Assembly: GCA_021604725.1 (NCBI GenBank) | Contig: BQJN01000024.1 | Span: 1 to 49,472 of the forward strand | Reading direction: 5' to 3' | Length of the DNA stretch: 49,472 nt | Source: Lysobacteraceae bacterium | Lineage (GTDB): Bacteria; Pseudomonadota; Gammaproteobacteria; Xanthomonadales; BQJN01 | The notes under the pieces: model-generated | Told to the model about the DNA's origin: nothing | Seen by the model: the letters and a program-made list of their open reading frames with translations, nothing else | The model's database searches: none | In this document: positions 14,896-24,130 of the stretch, one piece after another | Layout: each line of letters starts with the position of its first letter | Position numbering within the stretch: the stretch's first letter is position 1 | Position numbers and translations under genes: made by a program

Positions 14896-16199
14896 AGTTG
14901 CAGCCTTGTTGATAGATCTGAAACGACCGTCCCGGCCAGGCCCATGCTCTCCCGCAGTTCGGCAAGCGAGGTCCAATTGGGATACATCGCTCGAAACATG
15001 TCGACACTCAAACGAGCGTCCTTGGCCAGGTAGACGCGCCCACCATGTTCGGCCACGATCGAATCGAAGTCATTAAAAAGCTTAAGAACATCCGGACGAC
15101 GTGGAAAGTCCATGGCCAAAGTCTCGCCAGCCATAGGAAACGACAACCAATTGTCATTGGCCGCTCCCATGCGTTTCCACACCGACAGATAAGGCCTTGC
15201 CGAACTGCGCGCCAGCCGGTCGAGCAACTCACCGATGGCGACGCTGGATGAATTTTCGGGAACCACAAACTGGTACTGCAGCAATCCACGCCGATACAGG
15301 CGATTCCAGCGGTTGATCCGATCCAGTGGAAAGAAGAATGCCTCCAGGCTGACCCGACCACGGCTATGCCGCATCTCGCGCCATCGCAAAAAGTCATTGG
15401 CCAGCCGCATGGTGGTGTCGCTGACGAACCAGTCGGCCAACGGCGGCAGCGGCAGACTGGACTGCCATTTGACCTGGGTGTTGCCATCGTCTGCCAGCTC
15501 GCCGACGCCCAATGAGCCACCTCGCATCGCTTGCTTGCCAGACAGATCGAGCCAGGCCACCGAATACGTATCGCTGGCGTGCTTGTCCGACAGCGCGCGC
15601 AATTGTTCCAGGTCGCTGCAGGGCAAGCGTTGCCAGTCCACCTCAGCCGAGGCCGCCGGCAGCAGTTGTAACGCTACCCGCACAACCAGCCCGGTAAGCC
15701 CCATCCCGCCGCAGGTCGCCAAAAAAAGTGGTTCACCCGGTTCCACGCGGACAATGCCTTGACCTGGCAGCAGCAGATCCAACCACACAACAGCGCTGGA
15801 AAAAGCCCCCTGATGGTGGTGGTTCTTGCCATGAATGTCCGCCGCAATCGCACCGCCCACCGAGACGAATCGAGTGCCAGGAATCACTGGCAAAATCCAG
15901 CCGCGTGGCAGGGTCACCTCAAGCAGTTCGGCCAAAGACAGCCCCGCTTCACAGACCAGCGTGCCGGCTTTGGAGTCGAAAGCGATGAGCGCGTCCAGCT
16001 GACGAGTCGACAACAAGGTGTCGGACAGTGCCGCGTCCCCATAGGCACGACCGGCGCCGCGCGCTATCGCAGGCGCCTCAGGCCAGCGATCGATCAACGG
16101 CTGTGCTTCGACCAATGCGGCCTGTCGACCCGGCCGAAAGCCCCAACCTGCGCACAACTGTTTCTTGCTCAAGACAGACCCGGCCCGTAAATAATCCAA
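14892..16199 (-). CDS. FAD-linked oxidase, DprE1-like (decaprenylphosphoryl-ribose 2'-oxidase)
   Basis: 435 aa. The N-terminal FAD-binding (PCMH/VAO) domain shows ARGAGRAYGDAAL and VSVGGAIAADIHGKNHHHQG, the exact pattern of DprE1. The C-terminal part has YLAKDARLSVDMFRAMYP, with the lysine of the AKDxR motif. The enzyme would oxidise the 2'-hydroxyl of polyprenyl-phospho-ribose, the first half of an epimerisation to arabinose. At the position of Cys387 of the Mycobacterium tuberculosis enzyme (the benzothiazinone target) this protein has Ala362 (LAMDFP). It overlaps the UbiA-like gene by 31 bases and the DprE2-like gene by 4. I would not exclude a different pentose substrate. Confidence 0.88.
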   Translation of the reverse strand: MDYLRAGSVLSKKQLCAGWGFRPGRQAALVEAQPLIDRWPEAPAIARGAGRAYGDAALSDTLLSTRQLDALIAFDSKAGTLVCEAGLSLAELLEVTLPRGWILPVIPGTRFVSVGGAIAADIHGKNHHHQGAFSSAVVWLDLLLPGQGIVRVEPGEPLFLATCGGMGLTGLVVRVALQLLPAASAEVDWQRLPCSDLEQLRALSDKHASDTYSVAWLDLSGKQAMRGGSLGVGELADDGNTQVKWQSSLPLPPLADWFVSDTTMRLANDFLRWREMRHSRGRVSLEAFFFPLDRINRWNRLYRRGLLQYQFVVPENSSSVAIGELLDRLARSSARPYLSVWKRMGAANDNWLSFPMAGETLAMDFPRRPDVLKLFNDFDSIVAEHGGRVYLAKDARLSVDMFRAMYPNWTSLAELRESMGLAGTVVSDLSTRLQL

Positions 16200-17056
16200 A
16201 CGATGCTGATCAGCCAGGCCAAAATGATGCCCTGCAGTACATGATCTTGTAGCAACACCCGAGTCGGCGAGGCGGCGCGCCGGAAAACCAGGGCCTGTTG
16301 CAGGTAGCGCAGGACGCCGACCACGACGAACACCGTCGTCAGATAAAGGCTGTCGGTACCATGCCGCTCAATAACCACCGGGGACAAGGTATAGAGCAGG
16401 TAGCTGACCACCACGATACCACCCATCATGGTCATGGCCTGACTGAGAAACTCCGGACTATAACCCTTCAGCGAGTGGCGGTGCCGATCCTGTCCTGGCA
16501 CATTGACCAGGTCATCGTGGCGCTTGCCAAAGGCCAGCAACAGGGCCAGAAGAAAGGTCATGATCAACATCCATGGACTGATCCAAACTTGCGCTGCCAG
16601 TCCGCCGGCCAGCACTCGCAACACGAAACCAAGACCGATAATGGTGACATCAACAATGGCGACCTGTTTGAGCCATAGCGAGTAGGCCAGATTGCCCACC
16701 AGGTAGGCCAACAGGACCCACTGCACCTCGGGGTTGACGCTAAGCGCCAACAGCCATGAGGACACGACCAGCACCATCGCCAGCCCCACCGCAAACCTGG
16801 GCGTGAGCTGACCACTGGCCAGCGGCCGGTCGCGCTTGTCCGGGTGTTGCCGATCCGCTTCTCGATCGACGGTGTCATTGATCGCGTACACCGCGCTGGA
16901 CAGCAGGCAGAAGGCCACCGCGATCAGGGCCACCGCCAGCAAGCGTTGCATGTCAGCAATCTCATGGGCGAACAGAAGTGGCAATGCGACAAACCCATTC
17001 TTCACCCACTGACTGGGCCTGAGCAGGGTCACAATGGCGTGCAATTTTTGACTCAA
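16169..17056 (-). CDS. UbiA-family polyprenyl-phosphate phosphoribosyltransferase
   Basis: 295 aa, integral membrane protein with about nine hydrophobic helices. The UbiA metal/diphosphate motif is NDTVDREADRQHPDKRDRP (NDxxDxxxD), characteristic of the decaprenyl-phosphate phosphoribosyltransferase branch (Rv3806c-like). It would transfer 5-phosphoribose from PRPP to polyprenyl phosphate at the inner membrane. As first gene of the ubiA-dprE1-dprE2 run it sets the pathway. A separate phosphatase for the 5-phosphate is not visible in the window. A general UbiA prenyltransferase is less likely because of the linked DprE-like pair. Confidence 0.88.
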   Translation of the reverse strand: MSQKLHAIVTLLRPSQWVKNGFVALPLLFAHEIADMQRLLAVALIAVAFCLLSSAVYAINDTVDREADRQHPDKRDRPLASGQLTPRFAVGLAMVLVVSSWLLALSVNPEVQWVLLAYLVGNLAYSLWLKQVAIVDVTIIGLGFVLRVLAGGLAAQVWISPWMLIMTFLLALLLAFGKRHDDLVNVPGQDRHRHSLKGYSPEFLSQAMTMMGGIVVVSYLLYTLSPVVIERHGTDSLYLTTVFVVVGVLRYLQQALVFRRAASPTRVLLQDHVLQGIILAWLISIVWIIYGPGLS

Positions 17057-17238
17057 AACGTTGCTTTACTCTTGGCTTGTGGCTGTCGTCACTCTACCAG
17101 CCAATGGATGCATTTTGACTCGCCCAAATAAAACCAGCGCAGCAGAGGTGCCAGTCGGTAGCGAGTTTTGACAGATTCGACTGCCGACTGTGCGCTACAG
17201 TAGGCGGCCTGAATAACAACGATGGATTATGTAGCAAG

Positions 17239-19047
17239 GTGCAGCACACAGCCAAACGCATCGCCTATATTGACGGCCCCCGCCTGCAACAGGCCTTGGT
17301 CGCCGGCATTCATCGCGTCATCAGTCAGCGCGATTACATCAACAAGATCAACGTGTTCCCGGTTCCCGATGGGGATACTGGCACCAATGTAGCCTTTACG
17401 CTCAGCTCTGTATTGCAAGCGACCCAAGTATCCAGCTCGGGCGCCGGCGACCTGCTCGACCGGGTCGCGGACGCCGCACTTGATGGCGCCCGTGGCAACT
17501 CTGGAGCGATTCTTGCCCAGTTCCTGCAAGGCTTGAGTGACGCCATAGGACAGCGGCTTCGCATCGACGCCGAAATGCTGGTTGGCGCCATGAGCCATGC
17601 CGCAAGTTGCGCGCGAGAGGCTATTGAGGAACCACGCGAGGGCACCCTGCTCAGTGTGTTTACCGACTACGCCAATGGCCTCAAGTCACTGTATAAACGG
17701 GGTACTCGTGACATTCATGCGCTGCTTGAGCAAGGGCTGAAGATCGCGCACAAGTCGCTGGATGCTACACCAACGCAACTGGCGGTATTGCGACAAGCAG
17801 GGGTTGTAGACGCTGGTGGGCAGGCCTTCGTGGAGTTGCTCGAAGGCATAGACCATTTGATTCGACTGGGGCCGCAAGAGGTTCCTCCGGACCTGCAACA
17901 AGCGTTGGAAGATGCCGCACCAATGGACGACACCATGCACGGCGGCGATCACCGCTATTGCACCGAGTGCATGGTGATCGGCGAAGCCATTGATCGACGC
18001 AAACTACGCGAGGCAATTGGCGAACTCGACCACTCCAGCCTGGTGTTGGCCGGCACACGCGACCGCGTTCGCGTCCATGTCCACGTCAACGATCCGGCCA
18101 AATTGCACGAAACCTGTGGCCAGTTTGGTGAGGTTTCACAACACAAAGCCGATGATATGCACCGTCAGGAGTCGGCCGCAGCCAGTCACCAGCCGGTCGC
18201 CATTCTGACCGATTCCGGAGCAGATATACCCGACCGCGACCTGGAACGGCTAAACATTCACTTGATGCCAGTTCGGGTCCACTTCGGCGAACGCAGCTAC
18301 CTGGACAAGGTGACCCTGACGCCGCATGAGTTCTACCGCAAATTGCGTACCGAGGGCATCCACCCAAAAACATCGCAGCCGCCACCCGGAGACTTCCGCC
18401 GCCAGTTTGAGCACCTCGCCAGCCATCATCAAAACGTGCTGTCGATCAATGTCTCCGGCAAAGTCAGTGGCACGCGGCAAGCGGCGCTTGCCGCCGCCGA
18501 ACGCGTTGATGCTGATCGGGTGGTGGTCTATGACTCCTACAACGCCGGACCCGGTCAAGGTTTGTTGGCGATGGCAGCCGCGGAGCTGGCGACTCGGGGT
18601 GCCGACTTGGACACGATCGTGGAGCGCCTCGACACCTTGCGTCCGCAAACCTCGACCTATGTCCTGATCGATGACCTGTCCTACGGTGTACGTGGTGGCC
18701 GTGTCAAACCCGTGCATCAACGCATTGCTGACTGGCTGCACCTAACACCAGTCATTGGCAATGACCAGCAAGGCTTCATCAAGGCCCGAGGCGTCCTGTT
18801 CGGCCGCAAGAACTTGAACCGGCGATTCGCCCGGTTTTTAGGCAAACGCATGGACCGGTCACGTCAGTGGCGCGTGTTGATCGGTCACTGCGACTGTCGC
18901 GATAGCGCCAATCAGCTGGAACAACTGATTGAGCAACAACCACAGGTTAGATCAACGCGAACGATTGCGGCCGGAACTGCGTTTGGCGTCCATGCTGGAC
19001 CAGGGGCTCTGTGCGTCGCCATCCAGCCGTACATGCCGCCGACTTGA
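17239..19047 (+). CDS. Dak2-DegV fusion (fatty acid kinase A + fatty-acid-binding B type)
   Basis: 602 aa, starting with GTG at 17239-17241. Residues 10-200 form a DhaL/Dak2 ATP-binding domain with NKINVFPVPDGDTGTNVAFTL and ARGNSGAILAQFL. A FakA-type linker follows, with VRVHVHVNDPAKLHETCG at about residues 275-295. Residues from about 315 form a DegV domain: AILTDSGADIP, the fatty-acid-binding type motif, and SINVSGKVSGTRQAA. In firmicutes FakA phosphorylates fatty acids presented by the separate DegV protein FakB; here both are one chain. It stands alone between the divergent UbiA-like gene and yqgE. The role in this organism is inferred. Confidence 0.9.
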   Translation: MQHTAKRIAYIDGPRLQQALVAGIHRVISQRDYINKINVFPVPDGDTGTNVAFTLSSVLQATQVSSSGAGDLLDRVADAALDGARGNSGAILAQFLQGLSDAIGQRLRIDAEMLVGAMSHAASCAREAIEEPREGTLLSVFTDYANGLKSLYKRGTRDIHALLEQGLKIAHKSLDATPTQLAVLRQAGVVDAGGQAFVELLEGIDHLIRLGPQEVPPDLQQALEDAAPMDDTMHGGDHRYCTECMVIGEAIDRRKLREAIGELDHSSLVLAGTRDRVRVHVHVNDPAKLHETCGQFGEVSQHKADDMHRQESAAASHQPVAILTDSGADIPDRDLERLNIHLMPVRVHFGERSYLDKVTLTPHEFYRKLRTEGIHPKTSQPPPGDFRRQFEHLASHHQNVLSINVSGKVSGTRQAALAAAERVDADRVVVYDSYNAGPGQGLLAMAAAELATRGADLDTIVERLDTLRPQTSTYVLIDDLSYGVRGGRVKPVHQRIADWLHLTPVIGNDQQGFIKARGVLFGRKNLNRRFARFLGKRMDRSRQWRVLIGHCDCRDSANQLEQLIEQQPQVRSTRTIAAGTAFGVHAGPGALCVAIQPYMPPT

Positions 19048-19107
19048 TCGCCCGATTTGAGGGTTTTGCTGTATAAACAATGAATCGTAGTCCTGTATCA
19101 TAGGCCC

Positions 19108-19671
19108 ATGTCCGACGCTGAGTATTTGCGCAACCAACTTCTGATCGCCATGCCATCGATGGCCGACAGCAACTTCACCAAAGGCGTGACGTATGTTTGT
19201 CAGCACAACGATGAGGGGGCGCTGGGGCTGGTCATCAATCATCCCTCCGGCCTGACCCTGGGTGAACTGTTGCAGCAATTGGATTACGACACTGAGGACC
19301 AAAACGTCGCCGAACTGCCGGTTTTTATTGGTGGGCCGGTGCAGAACGATAGGGGTTTTGTCCTACACGATCCGCAGGGCAAGTGGGATTCCACCTACTC
19401 GGTAGCTGACCACTTTTCGGTCACCACCTCCCGAGACATTCTGGAAGCCATTGCCGCGGGCGAGGGGCCTGATCGCTACCTGGTCGCCCTGGGTTACGCG
19501 GGCTGGGCTCCGGGCCAGCTGGAAGACGAATTTCGGCAAAATGCCTGGCTTAACACCGATGCCGACGCTGAGCTGATCTATCATTTGCCCACCGAGCAAA
19601 AATGGACGGCGGCGGCCAACAATCTTGGCGTCGACATCAATACGCTCAGTGGTTTCGTCGGTCATGCCTGA
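19108..19671 (+). CDS. YqgE/AlgH family protein
   Basis: 187 aa. The DUF179 pattern is clear: LLIAMPSMADSNFTKGVTYVCQHNDEGALGLVINHP, then FIGGPVQNDRGFVLH, and YAGWAPGQLEDEF near the C-terminus. The family has no settled biochemical role; a member (AlgH) was linked to alginate regulation in Pseudomonas. The gene overlaps ruvX by 8 bases, the usual neighbourhood. Start ATG at 19108-19110, with no obvious ribosome-binding site. Confidence 0.95.
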   Translation: MSDAEYLRNQLLIAMPSMADSNFTKGVTYVCQHNDEGALGLVINHPSGLTLGELLQQLDYDTEDQNVAELPVFIGGPVQNDRGFVLHDPQGKWDSTYSVADHFSVTTSRDILEAIAAGEGPDRYLVALGYAGWAPGQLEDEFRQNAWLNTDADAELIYHLPTEQKWTAAANNLGVDINTLSGFVGHA

Positions 19672-20137
19672 GGTGGCCACCTCGCCACAGCCACCGCCAA
19701 TCACAATACTGGGTTTTGATTTCGGAATGCGTCGAGTGGGTGTAGCGGTCGGACAGACCATAACCGCGACGGCCAGTGCGCTGGAGACATTACCGGCACG
19801 CGATGGCAAGGTCGATTGGGATCGCGTCGCTGAGCTGATCAACGAATGGAAGCCGCAGCGTTTAGTGGTCGGGGCCCCTGTTAACCTTGATGGACAACAA
19901 CAAACCATTGGCAAGGCGGCCAACAAATTCGGCCAGCGTCTGCACGGTCGCTTTGGCTTGCCTGTAGATGAAGTCGACGAGCGCATGACATCACGTGCCG
20001 CTGACCGACTCTTTGTCGACGGCAGGCGCGATGGCAGTATTCGACGACGAGACGCGGCGAAACTGGACGCGGTCGCCGCCAGACTGATCGTTGAAACATG
20101 GCTTGCCCAATGGCAAGTGTCGCAGGACGCGACGTGA
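19664..20137 (+). CDS. ruvX: Holliday-junction resolvase-like RuvX (YqgF)
   Basis: 157 aa from the ATG at 19664-19666, inside the end of yqgE. The RNase H-like fold motifs are [17 protein letters not shown] (first catalytic Asp), [21 protein letters not shown], and [17 protein letters not shown] with the last acidic residue. The family is also credited with processing the 5' end of pre-16S rRNA. The open frame continues upstream to 19625 in the yqgE body, which is rejected. It is followed after 25 bases by pyrB. In Pseudomonas pyrR usually sits between these two; it is absent here. Confidence 0.95.
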   Translation: MPEVATSPQPPPITILGFDFGMRRVGVAVGQTITATASALETLPARDGKVDWDRVAELINEWKPQRLVVGAPVNLDGQQQTIGKAANKFGQRLHGRFGLPVDEVDERMTSRAADRLFVDGRRDGSIRRRDAAKLDAVAARLIVETWLAQWQVSQDAT

Positions 20138-20162
20138 AAATGACAAACAAGGCGCAACAGCA

Positions 20163-21116
20163 ATGAGCGTAAAACAAGTCTGCAAGCAGGGGCAGCTAAA
20201 ACACCTGCTGACCATGGAAGGGCTTAAGCGCCCGACGCTGGAGCAGGTTTTCGCAACCGCTGACGAACTGAGCTCGGCCTTTTCATCGGGACAATGCCCG
20301 CCGCTTTTGAGCGGTCGCACCATCATCAACCTGTTTTTCGAGCCCAGCACGCGAACGCGAAACTCGTTCGAGCTGGCAGCCAAACGCTTGTCTGCGGACA
20401 TCCTGAATGTCGATCTGGCCTCGTCCTCGACCAGCAAAGGTGAAAGCCTGCTTGACACCCTGTGGACGTTGCAGGCCATGCACTGCGACATGTTCATTGT
20501 GCGTCACCCGGAAAGCGGGGCCGCGCACTTCATCGCTCGGCATGTCGACCAGGGGGTTGCCGTATTGAACGCCGGTGATGGCAGGCACGCACACCCCACG
20601 CAAGCACTGCTCGACCTGTATACCATTCGCCATCACAAGCCGGATTTTGGTGGTCTGCGTGTGGTTGTTGTTGGCGACATTCTGCATTCGCGAGTTGCAC
20701 GCTCGCTGATTCATGGCCTGAATATCATGAATGTTGGCGACTTGCGCCTGGTGGCCCCGCCAACCTTGTTGCCGGAACAAGTCGAAGATCTAGGTGCCGA
20801 GGTCTACCACGACCTCGACAAAGGGCTGGCCGACGCCGATGTGGTCTATATGCTGCGGCTGCAAAAGGAACGCATGGTCGGCGCGCACTTGCCCGACCGG
20901 CATGAATACTACAAGCATTTTGGCCTGACCAGTGCGCGCCTGAAACTGGCCAAAGCGGATGCCATTGTCATGCACCCAGGCCCAATGAATCGCGGCGTCG
21001 AGATCGAGTCATCGGTGGCGGATGGCCCACAGTCAGTCATCTTGGAGCAGGTGGGCAACGGCGTGTCCGTGCGCATGGCGGTGATGGCAAACATCCTGTC
21101 GGGAACCACATCATGA
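20163..21116 (+). CDS. pyrB: Aspartate carbamoyltransferase catalytic chain
   Basis: 317 aa from the ATG at 20163-20165; AAGG lies about 10 bases upstream. It catalyses the first committed step of pyrimidine synthesis. The carbamoyl-phosphate site [19 protein letters not shown] is complete, with [12 protein letters not shown] and the C-terminal [11 protein letters not shown]. It overlaps the next gene by 4 bases (ATGA), matching the Pseudomonas pyrBC' arrangement in which the ATCase needs an inactive dihydroorotase partner to assemble. No pyrI regulatory chain is seen nearby, in keeping with that class. Confidence 0.97.
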   Translation: MSVKQVCKQGQLKHLLTMEGLKRPTLEQVFATADELSSAFSSGQCPPLLSGRTIINLFFEPSTRTRNSFELAAKRLSADILNVDLASSSTSKGESLLDTLWTLQAMHCDMFIVRHPESGAAHFIARHVDQGVAVLNAGDGRHAHPTQALLDLYTIRHHKPDFGGLRVVVVGDILHSRVARSLIHGLNIMNVGDLRLVAPPTLLPEQVEDLGAEVYHDLDKGLADADVVYMLRLQKERMVGAHLPDRHEYYKHFGLTSARLKLAKADAIVMHPGPMNRGVEIESSVADGPQSVILEQVGNGVSVRMAVMANILSGTTS

Positions 21117-22369
21117 GCCGGCAAACGTTCAAGCAGGTTCGGGTGATAGACCCCCAATCATCGACCGATCAAAGCTGCGACTTGCATGTCCACAACCAGA
21201 ACATAGTTGGTGTCAATGACGCTTCATTTGCAGTTGATCAGGAGCACAGCGGCGAGGGCCTGTGGCTGATACCAGCGGCCGTCGATTTTGGCTACCGAGG
21301 CGATTTGCGATCACTGTCGGCCATCGGTGCTGAACTGGGCGCAGCCGCGCGAGGCGGCAGCGCTCACCTGGTGATGGAGCCGGCCGGCACCAGCGTTATT
21401 GACGATGCCGCCGAGGTTCGGGACCTGAAAGCGCGAGCCAAGCACCATGACGGCGCGCGCCTGCATGTGATCGGAGCGGTTAGCAGCAACCTGCAGCACA
21501 GGTCGCTGGCCGCAATGTCGACCCTGCGTGAAGCCGGTTGTATCGCGGTTGGCGACGGTGGGCAGTCGATCGACGATACCAACTTGCTGATTCGCATGTT
21601 GCAGTATGCCCAATCGCTGGATTTGACAGTGTTCCTGACACCGCTGGACAGCCGGCTGGCCAACGGCTGCGTACATGCCGGACGGGTGTCCACTCGCCTC
21701 GGGCTCAATGGCATCCCCAGCAGTGCTGAAACCATGGGTCTGGCACGCATCATCGAATCGGTTCGCGCCACCTCGGCACGTGTCCATGTGATGCGCTTGT
21801 CGACCGCGGAAGGCGTCGAATTGGTACGCAACGCGCGCCGCGAAGGCCTGCCAATCACCGCCGATGTCGCCATTCATCATCTATACCTGACGGAAAATGA
21901 CATCGGCCCATTCGATGCTCGTTTTCACGTGCAACCGCCGCTGAGAACATTGTCCGATCGCGACGCCCTGCTGGCCGGTGTCGTCGACGGCACCATTGAC
22001 GTGATTTGTTCGCAACATACGCCACTGGGCCGCGATGCCCGGTTGGCTCCGTTCGCCGTCACCGATCCCGGAATTGCAGGTGCACAGACTCTGATGCCGC
22101 TGGTATTGCAGTTGGTGCTCGACGGTCGTTTGCCGCTGGACCGCGCGATCGATGCCACCTCCACGCAACCGGCCACCATCTGCAAGCTCAATCACGCGAC
22201 ATCGCTTAAACCTGACGACAAAGCGACCTTCTGCCTGATTGACCCAAATGACGATGGACAGATTGACAGCGAGCATTGGCATAGCCTGGGGCACAACTCG
22301 CCGTTCAGCGATTGGGTGTTCCGAGCCCGGGTCGTCAGCACCTGGTTCAAAGGACGACAGATCGCGTGA
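21113..22369 (+). CDS. Inactive dihydroorotase-like partner of ATCase (PyrC')
   Basis: 418 aa, amidohydrolase fold. Its catalytic metal motif is lost: the position of HxH in active dihydroorotases (PGxIDxHVH) reads [12 protein letters not shown] at residues 53-63. The late catalytic aspartate motif (TDHAP) reads SQHTPL. The double histidine in [11 protein letters not shown] is retained. This fits the PyrC' (PyrX) proteins that scaffold the ATCase dodecamer rather than catalyse. The 4-base overlap with pyrB supports a tight stoichiometric complex. The true dihydroorotase must be encoded elsewhere. Confidence 0.93.
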   Translation: MSRQTFKQVRVIDPQSSTDQSCDLHVHNQNIVGVNDASFAVDQEHSGEGLWLIPAAVDFGYRGDLRSLSAIGAELGAAARGGSAHLVMEPAGTSVIDDAAEVRDLKARAKHHDGARLHVIGAVSSNLQHRSLAAMSTLREAGCIAVGDGGQSIDDTNLLIRMLQYAQSLDLTVFLTPLDSRLANGCVHAGRVSTRLGLNGIPSSAETMGLARIIESVRATSARVHVMRLSTAEGVELVRNARREGLPITADVAIHHLYLTENDIGPFDARFHVQPPLRTLSDRDALLAGVVDGTIDVICSQHTPLGRDARLAPFAVTDPGIAGAQTLMPLVLQLVLDGRLPLDRAIDATSTQPATICKLNHATSLKPDDKATFCLIDPNDDGQIDSEHWHSLGHNSPFSDWVFRARVVSTWFKGRQIA

Positions 22370-23244
22370 GTGGTCCAGTGCTGGCGCTATCAAGCGCCGT
22401 TTTCTGGGCCGTATCAGTCATTCTATTTCGCCGTATCGGTGATCGACTGGCGCCGACCACACTGAACTTCTACAAATGCGCGACGGCCTTGCTGTTGATC
22501 GTGCCGACGGCTTTGATCTGGCACGGTAATGCCACGCTCAGCGGCCAGACCAACAAGCTGATGGTGATGGCACTGTCCGGCTTTATTGGTATCGGCATTG
22601 CGGACACCTTGTTTCTTTCGGCCTTGAAGCGTTTGGGTGCGACGCGCGCCAGTGCCATCGAGAGCCTGTTCAGCCCGGCCGTGGTGCTGTTGTCTGTGCT
22701 GTTTCTGGGCGAGGTCATGACCTTGCCGCAAACGCTGGGCATGCTATTGGTAGTCGGTGGCGTGGTACTGGTCAATTTGCGGGGGTACGGCGACCAGGCG
22801 ATCGATTCGGGCCATCAACGCAGTGGTTACTTGTTCGCGCTTGCTGCCGTGATCACCAGCGCCAGCGGCATAGTCATGCTCAAACCCATGATCGGTACTG
22901 AGCCCGCGTTGTGGGTGGTGATGGTGCGCCTGTTCGGTGGCCTGATCGCCGTCACGCTGACCATAGTCATTTCGCGCCAATTGTCGGTGCGTGCCCTGGC
23001 TATCGGGCGCAATGCACCCTGGGCTACTCTACTCGCCGCATCCGCGGCCGGTGCCTGGTTGTCGACACTGATGTTCGTCATGGCCATGAGCCGCATGGAC
23101 GTCGATGTGGCCTCGGTGCTCAACGAAACAGCGGTCATCTTCGTGGTATTGATGGCCTGGTGGTGGCTGCGTGAGCCAATGAATGTCAAACGAGTGGCGG
23201 GCGTGTTGACAGCGTTCTCCGGCGTGGTCCTGGTGTTACTGTGA
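22366..23244 (+). CDS. EamA (DMT) family transporter, first of a tandem pair
   Basis: 292 aa from the GTG at 22366-22368, which shares a 4-base GTGA overlap with the PyrC' stop. It has ten hydrophobic helices in two EamA repeats. The repeat signatures are visible as GIADTLFLSALKRLGATRASAIESLFSP and VDVASVLNETAVIFVVLMAWWWLREP. It is an inner-membrane exporter or importer of small metabolites of unknown identity. The open frame reaches back to 22312 but would overlap PyrC' deeply. It is followed by a similar gene of exactly the same length, again overlapping by 4 bases. Confidence 0.9.
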   Translation: MSGPVLALSSAVFWAVSVILFRRIGDRLAPTTLNFYKCATALLLIVPTALIWHGNATLSGQTNKLMVMALSGFIGIGIADTLFLSALKRLGATRASAIESLFSPAVVLLSVLFLGEVMTLPQTLGMLLVVGGVVLVNLRGYGDQAIDSGHQRSGYLFALAAVITSASGIVMLKPMIGTEPALWVVMVRLFGGLIAVTLTIVISRQLSVRALAIGRNAPWATLLAASAAGAWLSTLMFVMAMSRMDVDVASVLNETAVIFVVLMAWWWLREPMNVKRVAGVLTAFSGVVLVLL

Positions 23245-24119
23245 TCGGCGAAACCCTGGCGCTGGGCAGCGCCATCCTGTGGGCCGCAGCGGTCATCAAC
23301 TTCAAACGATCCGGCGAGACGATGTCACCGTTCTCGCTGAACCTGGTCAAGAACCTGATCGCCACCACATTGATGTTGCCAACGGCATTGCTGATCGATG
23401 GCCTGAATTTTCCAGTGCTCAGCGCCGATCAGTGGCTGCTGCTGATTGCCAGCGGTGTGGTCGGCATTGGCGTCGCCGACCAGATGTACTTCATGGCGTT
23501 GAATCGCATTGGTGCCAGCCGCACCGGAATCGCGGCCAGTTTGTTCAGCCCAAGCGTGGTCATGCTTTCGGTGGTTTTTCTTGGCGAGTCGCTAACGGCC
23601 TGGCAGCTTAGCGGCCTGGTCAGTGTGGTGGGCGGCATCATGCTCATCAGCTACCGCTCCAATGCGCGAGAAATCGAATCAGCATCGCAACTGAGAAGCG
23701 GCATTCTGATCGCCGGTGGCGCTGTCTTTCTGATGGCGCTGTGTATCGTTGCAATCAAACATATCATTGAGTCGCAGCCCTTCATGTGGGTCGTTGAAAC
23801 CCGATTGGCGGCAGGTGTGCTGGGCATGTTGTTGGTAGCGGCCTTGCGGGGGCGGCTGAAGCAAGTGCAAGCCGAATTGCGTGCACCTCACCACTGGCGG
23901 CGGATTGTCATTGCCAGCGTGTTTGGGACCTATCTAGCGATGATGGCATTCATGGGTGGTTACCGCTACACCGACGCGTCGGTGGCCTCGGTACTGAACG
24001 AGACCGCCGCCATGTTCATCATGCTGTTTGCCTGGATGTTCCTGGGGGAGACCCTCAGCCCCCGAAAAATTTCTGGCGTCTGCCTGACCTTCTTTGGTGT
24101 GGTATTGATGCTGGTCTGA
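23241..24119 (+). CDS. EamA (DMT) family transporter, second of a tandem pair
   Basis: 292 aa from GTG at 23241-23243. It has ten predicted membrane helices and parallels the preceding protein at the repeats: GIGVADQMYFMALNRIGASRTGIAASLFSP and ASVASVLNETAAMFIMLFAWMFLGET. Equal length and shared motifs point to duplication followed by divergence. The pair could act as a heterodimer, as some two-gene DMT systems do; this is inference. It ends 11 bases before the convergent DUF4124-like gene. Confidence 0.9.
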   Translation: MIGETLALGSAILWAAAVINFKRSGETMSPFSLNLVKNLIATTLMLPTALLIDGLNFPVLSADQWLLLIASGVVGIGVADQMYFMALNRIGASRTGIAASLFSPSVVMLSVVFLGESLTAWQLSGLVSVVGGIMLISYRSNAREIESASQLRSGILIAGGAVFLMALCIVAIKHIIESQPFMWVVETRLAAGVLGMLLVAALRGRLKQVQAELRAPHHWRRIVIASVFGTYLAMMAFMGGYRYTDASVASVLNETAAMFIMLFAWMFLGETLSPRKISGVCLTFFGVVLMLV

Positions 24120-24130
24120 TAGTGGGCGGC

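Noticed and set aside
17168-17201. TTGACA followed by TACAGT upstream of the Dak2-DegV gene
   Set aside because: The spacer is 22 bases, too long for a standard sigma-70 promoter; no better -10 lies at 17 bases.
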